From NCBI RefSeq assembly GCF_036323735.1, contig NC_086040.1:2980321-3044320 (forward strand): a stretch of DNA of 64,000 nucleotides, given 5' to 3'. How positions within the stretch are numbered: the first letter of the stretch is position 1; every line of letters starts with the position of its first letter. The notes below the pieces were generated by a model. It did not search any database. It was given only the letters and a program-made list of their open reading frames with translations, and had not been told where the DNA came from. The position numbers and the translations under genes were made by a program. Below are positions 58,389 through 64,000 of the stretch, piece after piece. Source of the DNA: Rattus norvegicus. Its lineage: Eukaryota > Chordata > Mammalia > Rodentia > Muridae.

Positions 58389-58803
58389 CTACTAGGTTGT
58401 TCTCCTTCCAAACCACACCACTTCCAACCACCCTCACATTACACTACACTGGGGGTCTAACCTTGGAAGGAAAAAGATATTCTCCTTCCATTGATGCCAA
58501 AAAATGTCCATGCTGCACTACATATGCAGTACTATCCATTCTGTAGTGATTCACTCACTGGGAGTTCTGATTCCTTAGCATTATTTTTACATGGGGTTGC
58601 AAGCCCCCTCATCTCTTTCAATTCTTTCTATATTTCCTCCAATGGTGGTCCCAATCTGAGTTCAAAAATTTGCTGCTAGCATTTGCCTCAGTAATTAACA
58701 TGCTCTGGTTTTGCCTCTCAGGAGTCATCTATATGAAGTCCCTATCTCCATGCACTTCTTAGTTCATCTATCTTATCTAGTTTTGCTGGATATATGGATA
58801 TAT

Positions 58804-58805
<2 letters not shown>

Positions 58806-58851
<46 letters not shown>
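58806..58851. repeat. (TA)n microsatellite
   Basis: About 23 TA units inside the old L1 3' UTR. Confidence 0.95.
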
Positions 58852-58854
<3 letters not shown>

Positions 58855-59076
58855 ATGAGGGGCAAACTCTGGATTGTTCCTTCAGACTTAGCTCTAAACT
58901 TTGCCTCCATACACCCTCCGATGGAAGCATTTGTTCCCTGTTTTCAGGAGTAAGGAAGGACATTATGGACATCCTTAATCCTGAACTGAATGTATCTTGT
59001 GGACTGCATCTTGGGTAATTCCAGGTTCTGGGAAAATATTAACTTATCAGTGAGCGCACAACATGTGCGATTTTCT

Positions 59077-59079
<3 letters not shown>

Positions 59080-59124
<45 letters not shown>
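59080..59124. repeat. (TG)n microsatellite
   Basis: About 22 TG units inside the old L1. Confidence 0.95.
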
Positions 59125-59125
<1 letters not shown>

Positions 59126-61920
59126 TATGGTTATATCAATCTCTATGATAATTCACATTTCAATCCATTTGCGTATGAATTTAATGAATTAATAATTTTT
59201 GATAGCTGAATAATATTCCATTTTGTGTTTGTACATTATTTTCTGTATGTATTCTTCTGTTGAAGTGTATCTGGATTCTTTACACATTTGCTTAATATAA
59301 ATAAGGCTGCAATGAACAAAGTGGAGCATGTGTCTTTGTTATATGTTGTATATCATTTTGTGTACATTCCAAGAAGTAGTATAGCTGTGTTCACAGGAAG
59401 CACAGTGGACAATTTTCAGAGGAAATTCCAGATTGATTTCCAAAGAGGTTGTACAAGTTTTCAATCCCACCAACAATGGAGTAGTTCTCCACATCATTGC
59501 CCACAACTCTTCTTACCTGAGATTTTGATCTTAGATATTCTAACTAGTGTGAGGTGGACTCTCAGGTTTGTTTTGGTTATCATTTACCTAATGAATACGG
59601 GTGTTGAGCATTTCTTAGGTACTTCTCAGTCGTTCAAAATTCTTCAGCTGAGAAATCTTTTACTACATCTTTACTCCATTTGTAATAGGGTTATTGTCTC
59701 TGTGGTGTCTAACTTCTCTAGTTTTCTGTACATTTTGAATATTAGCCTTCAATTATATGTACGATAGGTAAAGATCTTTTCCCAATCTTTCGCTTGCCAT
59801 TTTATCCAAATCATTTGGTACTTTACCTTACAGAATCTTTGACATTTTACGAGGTCCCATTGGTTGATTCTTGATCTTAGAGCATAAGCCTTTGGGGTTT
59901 TGTTCGGAAAAAAAAATCCCCAATGCTTATGTGAGGGAGACTCTTCCCTAGATTTTCATCTATTAATTTGAGTTCATCTTGTTTGAAGTGGAATTCCTTG
60001 ATCCATACAGACTTAAGCTTTGTACATGACAATAAAAATTGGATGATTTGCATTCTTTGACATGATTACCTCCACTTGAACCAGTACCATTTGTTGAAAA
60101 TGTTCTTTTTCTCCATTACATGGTTTAGTTCAATCAACAGTAAGTGTGTGGGTTCATTTATATTCCATTGATTTACCTGCCATTCTCTGGAACAATACAA
60201 TACAGTTTTTTTTCACTATACCTCTGTAATTGTGCTTGACATCAGAGATGATGATTGCCCAGATGTTCTTTTTTGGTTGACTGTAGTTTTAATTATCCTG
60301 TTTTTTAGTTCTGTTTTCTTTTGTTTCTTATTTGTTTATTTTTTGTTATTTTTGTATATTTTGTTATTTTTTTCTTTTTGTTTTTTGGTATACTAAATGA
60401 ATTCAGAATTTCTCCTTCTAACCTTATGACGAATTATTAGTTTTGATGGAGTTTGCATGGAATCTTTAGTCTGCTTTAGGCAAAATCATGATTTTTACTA
60501 TATTCGTCCTGCAAAACCAAGACAATGGGAGATCTTTCCATCTTCTAAGATCTTGTACATTTTCTCTCTCAAAACTGTTTTAATTCTTTTCATAACAATC
60601 TTACACTTGTTTGGTTAAAGTCAAACTTAAGTATTTTATATTATTTAGGACTATGTGAATGGTTTCCTTAGCCTAATTTTTTTCTCAGCCTATGCATGCT
60701 TTGAGTAGAGGAAGGGTTCTGGTTGGTTTGAGCTAATTTTTATCCAGTATCTTTCCTGAAGTTGTTTATCAAGATTATTTATTCTCATGTGGATCTTTTG
60801 GGGTCACTTAGTTATACTATCATTTCATTTACCAATATTGTGATTAATGCCTTTCCAATTTGTATCGCTTTGAACATGTTTCATTTCCTGTCTTCTCTGG
60901 ATAGGATTATGAGCACTATATAGAATAAGTAGTTAGAGAGCAGACAGCATTGATTAATTCCTGACTGTAGTTGGATTGCTTCAAATTTCTGTCCATTGAA
61001 CGTAATGTCAGCTGCTGCTTGGCTGTATATTGCTTGCGATATGTTTACATATGACTTTGAATTTCTGATCTTTCAAAGAATTTTATCACAAAGGGGTGTT
61101 GATTTTTGCCCAATGTCCTCTCAGCACCTAATGAAATGGACATTTTTTCTTTCCCAATTTAGTTTGTTTATATAGTGGGTTATATTGATGGAATTCGATA
61201 TACTGAACCATCCCTGTGTGGGAAGAAGCCTACTTGATCAAGATCAATTATTGTTTTGATGTGTTCTTGGATACAGTCTACACGAATTTTAGTGAGAATT
61301 TTTTCATCGATGTTTATAAGGAAAATTGGTCTAAAGTTTTCTTTGTTGGGTGTTTGTGTGATTTAGGTAAAAGAGTAAATGTGGCTTCATAGTGCTCCAC
61401 CTCTTTCTATTTTGTTAAAAAGTTTAGACAGTATTGGTTGGAAGTCTTCTTTGAAGGCCTGATAGAATTCTGAAGTAAACCTATCTCGTCCTGGGGTCTG
61501 TTTGGTTGGGAGATTTTTAATACCTGCTTCTATTTATTTAGGAATTATGGGGTTTGTTAGATGGTTTATCTGTTTCTGATTTAATTTTGGTATCCAGTAT
61601 TTGTCTAGAAAATTGTCTCTTTCCATATTTTCCTGTTTTTTTCAATATATACATTTGTAGATGGATCTGAGGTCTTTTTTTTTTTTAATTACCTCAACCT
61701 CTGTTGCTATGTCTCCCTTTTCATTTCTAATTTTGGTAAATTTGATACAGTCTTTGTGCCCTCTGGTTATTCTGGCTTAGGGTTTATCAATCTTGCTGAT
61801 TTTCTCAAAGAAAAAGCTCTTGGATTTGCTGATTCATTGTACAGTGCTTTTTCTTTCTACATGGTTAATTTTAGCCAGGAGTTTGATAACTCACTTCCTT
61901 CTACTTCTCTTGGTTTTATC

Positions 61921-62012
61921 TTCTCCTCCTCCTCCTCCTCCTCCTCCTCCTCCTCCTCCTCCTCCACCTTCTCCTCCTCCTCCTCCACTTCCTCCTCCTC
62001 TTCTTCTTCTAG
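61921..62012. repeat. (TCC)n / (CTT)n tract in L1 ORF2-ORF1 junction
   Basis: About 90 bp of TCC repeats with TTC variants at the point where the L1 endonuclease sequence is lost. The polySer/polyPro/polyGlu frames here are low-complexity shadows. Confidence 0.93.
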
Positions 62013-63329
62013 AACTATATTTGTGTTGCTATCATATTTTGTTTTTTTTATTGAAAAATACATAATGATTTTTTTTATTTTTTCTTTATTGTATTTTCCC
62101 TCCTTTTGGTAGAAGTTTTCCAAGTATTATCATCAATAGCGATGGATTACAGGACATATACTGTTTTTATTTGGTTTAAGCATGAAATGCCGTGGATTCT
62201 TGACAAACGGCAATTGAGAGTTTTCTTAGGTATAGTGGAGTGGGCTGCAGTTTCGGTTTTCTTAGGTTCTATATGTTATCTACACATGGAATTCAGAATT
62301 TTAGTGTCTTTTGAGAAATCTAGTCTACTTCTGTTAGGTATGATTTCATATGTTATTTGACTTTTTCTCTTACTACTGTTAATGTGTTTTTTCCCTGTGC
62401 ATTTTGTACTTTCATTATGATATAAGAGATTTTCGTTTTCTTGTCCAATATGTTTGATGTAAGATCCTGCTATGTTTTCAGGCATGTATTTCCTTATGTT
62501 AGGTTTTAGGAAAGTTTTCTTCTATAAGTTTGTTTAAGACATTTGTGGCCCTTTGTGTTTGGAAACTTTAAAATCATTTATGCCTACTGTTCTTAGATTT
62601 GTGTCCTGGGTTTCTTGAATGTGAATTTAGGGCTTTTTAATTACATATTTCCTTTCCTTGTATCAATGTTTTCAAAGTTATCCATTTTGCCTGAGGCCCT
62701 TTATGTCTTGTACTCTGTTGTGGATGCTTACATCTGTGATTCTGGCTCTAATTCAAAAGTTTTCCATCTCCTGAGTTGACATTCTCTCTTCTTTCTTTAA
62801 TGTTTCTGTTTCCATTTTTATATCATGGATTTTTTAATTCCTTCACCTGTTTCATAGTGTTATCTTGTATTTCAAAAAGAGAATTATATGTGGCTTCTTT
62901 AAGTCATTCTACTTGTTTACTTAAATTCTCCTGTATGTATTTAAGGCTACCACTTATGTCTTTCTTAATGTCTTCAATCATTTTATTGAGATGGGATTTT
63001 AAATCTGAATGTTTCTTTTCAGGTCTTTTGGGGTATCTGAGACTTGCTGTGCTGTGTTAATTTTGTTCTGAGGTCCCACATAGCAGTAGTTTTTTGGTGC
63101 TTATGTGCTTGGGCTTTATCTCACTATTGATTTTGTCTCACATTTATTGAACTTGCTGTCTCTGTAGAATTCCTTCCTGCAAACCTGTACTTCTGGATGT
63201 ATCTGAAGTCATAGGTGGCAAACTGTCTCTCATGTTTGTATCAAGGAAGCCAGAACACAGCCTTCATACTTGGGCATAGGTGGAAACCTGAAGGAGCATG
63301 TGGGTCTTTCTTGGAGAGTTTCCTCTATC

Positions 63330-63331
63330 AG

Positions 63332-63371
<40 letters not shown>
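63330..63371. repeat. (TG)n microsatellite
   Basis: About 20 TG units. Confidence 0.95.
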
Positions 63372-63373
<2 letters not shown>

Positions 63374-63437
63374 AGGGCATTTGTTGTGCTGGGGCCTCCC
63401 CTGTTATCCTGAGCATGTCCAGACAACTTTTGGTCTC

Positions 63438-63479
63438 TTTCTTCCTTCCTTCCTTCCTTCCTTCCTTCCTTCCTTCCTT
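63438..63479. repeat. (TTCC)n microsatellite
   Basis: About ten TTCC units. Confidence 0.95.
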
Positions 63480-63916
63480 TGTTTCTTTCTTTCATTTTTC
63501 TTTGACATTACCTGTGTGCTTCATTGTTCTTTTCATTTTCCGTTCATTGTTCTACCTATAAAAATATGATGTTAGTGCTTTATGGTCTCTGTTCTATCCC
63601 ATACATCTTGAAATTATTGACGTTGTAATTATCAGATCACTACTTGCAAAGAAGAAATTGAGTAACAGATGTATATGATCAAATAAGAATTTATGTCAAT
63701 TATAGAGTCAAATAGTGGAAATAATAATATGGGAAACAAATGCAATATGCCACATTAAAATTACCTTTGTGAAATCTGGTCTAAATGAAGTACCGTATGT
63801 ATACTGAACATTAACTTTAATAAAAGTCAAAAATACTGTGCTACAATTGTTATTTTGTTTGACAAAAATTATTAAGTAACTAAAGTAGAAGAAATTTTGA
63901 ACCTCAGACATAAAAC
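63480..63916. other. Unassigned AT-rich sequence
   Basis: No feature recognised. Confidence 0.4.
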
Positions 63917-64000
63917 TTTTTTTCTTTTTTCTTTTTTTTTTTTTTTCGGAGCTGGGGACTGAACCCAGGGCACTGATCTTTCTAGGCAAGCCCTCTACCA
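63917..64000 (-). mobile_element. ID SINE, cut by the window end
   Basis: T-rich tract (poly(A) on minus) followed by 'CGGAGCTGGGGACTGAACCC', 'AGGGCACTGATCTTTCTAGG' and 'CAAGCCCTCTACCA', the reverse complement of the ID element body. The A-box end lies beyond the window. Confidence 0.93.

Larger units (their letters stand above)
58389..63320 (-). mobile_element. Old near-full-length L1 (Lx-type), decayed
   Basis: Minus-strand L1 of about 4.9 kb. 3' UTR 58,389 to about 59,160 ('CACTGGGGGTCTAACCTTGG', 'CACTGGGAGTTCTGATTCCT'). ORF2 about 59,160-61,920 ('CTGAATAATATTCCATTTTG', 'TGATCAAGATCAATTATTGT' and an RT region with 'TGGTCTAAAGTTTTC'). ORF1 about 62,030-63,050. Likely 5' UTR to about 63,320. 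The endonuclease part of ORF2 is missing, replaced by a (TCC)n tract. Many stops. Its 3' part is split by (TA)n and (TG)n arrays. Confidence 0.8.

Noticed and set aside
58711..59018. Tyr-Ile repeat frames
   Set aside because: Low-complexity translation of the (TA)n microsatellite.
61756..62123. Poly-Ser, poly-Pro and poly-Glu frames on both strands
   Set aside because: Translations of the (TCC)n tract and flanking L1, not genes.
1..64000. CRISPR arrays, bacterial operons, phage or integron-like systems
   Set aside because: No regularly spaced repeats with unique spacers or prokaryotic gene organisation; repeats are rodent SINE/LINE/LTR and microsatellites.

Overview
The window reads as nuclear DNA from a murine rodent, most likely rat (Rattus). 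The evidence is ID-type SINEs (8.5 kb and the right edge), B1 and B2/B3 SINEs, URR1-type hAT miniature transposons, and LINE-1 copies with the rat-type 3' UTR, a 66-bp length-variable repeat in ORF1 and ~0.6-kb GC-rich 5' UTR monomers. No intact host protein-coding gene, rRNA, tRNA gene or CRISPR array is visible. Almost every short open frame is a shadow of a repeat or of an antisense retrocopy. Nothing here is an operon or a multi-gene system; the content is a layered record of retrotransposition.

Region by region. 1-3502: decayed class II (ERVK/IAP-like) provirus on the + strand with RNase H/integrase remnants, an env TM remnant and a 3' LTR. The LTR abuts the middle of an Rrs1 retrocopy (3503-3776, - strand). 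5.9-8.0 kb: a 5'-truncated Tmem106b retrocopy and an Rpl29 retrocopy, both on the - strand. 8.5-22 kb: scattered SINEs, L1 3' ends, an ERVL-type pol fragment that keeps its YVDD box, an ERV1-like pol scrap, a URR1 element and a pair of unassigned ~200-bp repeats. 22.3-24.4 kb: a second, nearly complete Rrs1 retrocopy. It shares upstream flank with the first copy, so the two loci look like a segmental duplication. 24.5-37.4 kb: AT-rich, mostly unassigned, with microsatellites, a second URR1, old L1 pieces and a possible LTR.

37.4-49.0 kb is the most striking part. Two young L1 elements lie head to tail on the - strand at a constant 4,360-bp offset. The second (41,783-48,989) is structurally full length, with two ~608-bp promoter monomers, ORF1, ORF2, a 3' UTR and a complex poly(A) tail. 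The first is 5'-truncated exactly where the tail of the second begins. Both carry the same ORF2 lesions: an altered RQGC motif, a 1-nt frameshift and a late TGA. This suggests duplication, gene conversion or a shared defective progenitor rather than two independent copies of a healthy master. ORF1 and ORF2 of the full-length copy are also broken by their own lesions, including a stop at the endonuclease LQETH glutamate.

49.5-63.3 kb is a graveyard of older L1s: one + copy, several - copies, a 5' inversion, an inserted unassigned ~0.7-kb element, and an old near-full-length L1 whose endonuclease region is replaced by a (TCC)n tract. The window ends inside an ID SINE.

Family calls come from reading translations and recalled family consensus features. 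No database search was run, subfamily names are approximate, and most coordinates of decayed elements are good to tens of bases only. I found no convincing undescribed biological system. The best leads are the tandem L1 pair with shared inactivating mutations and the duplicated Rrs1 retrocopy interrupted by a provirus.
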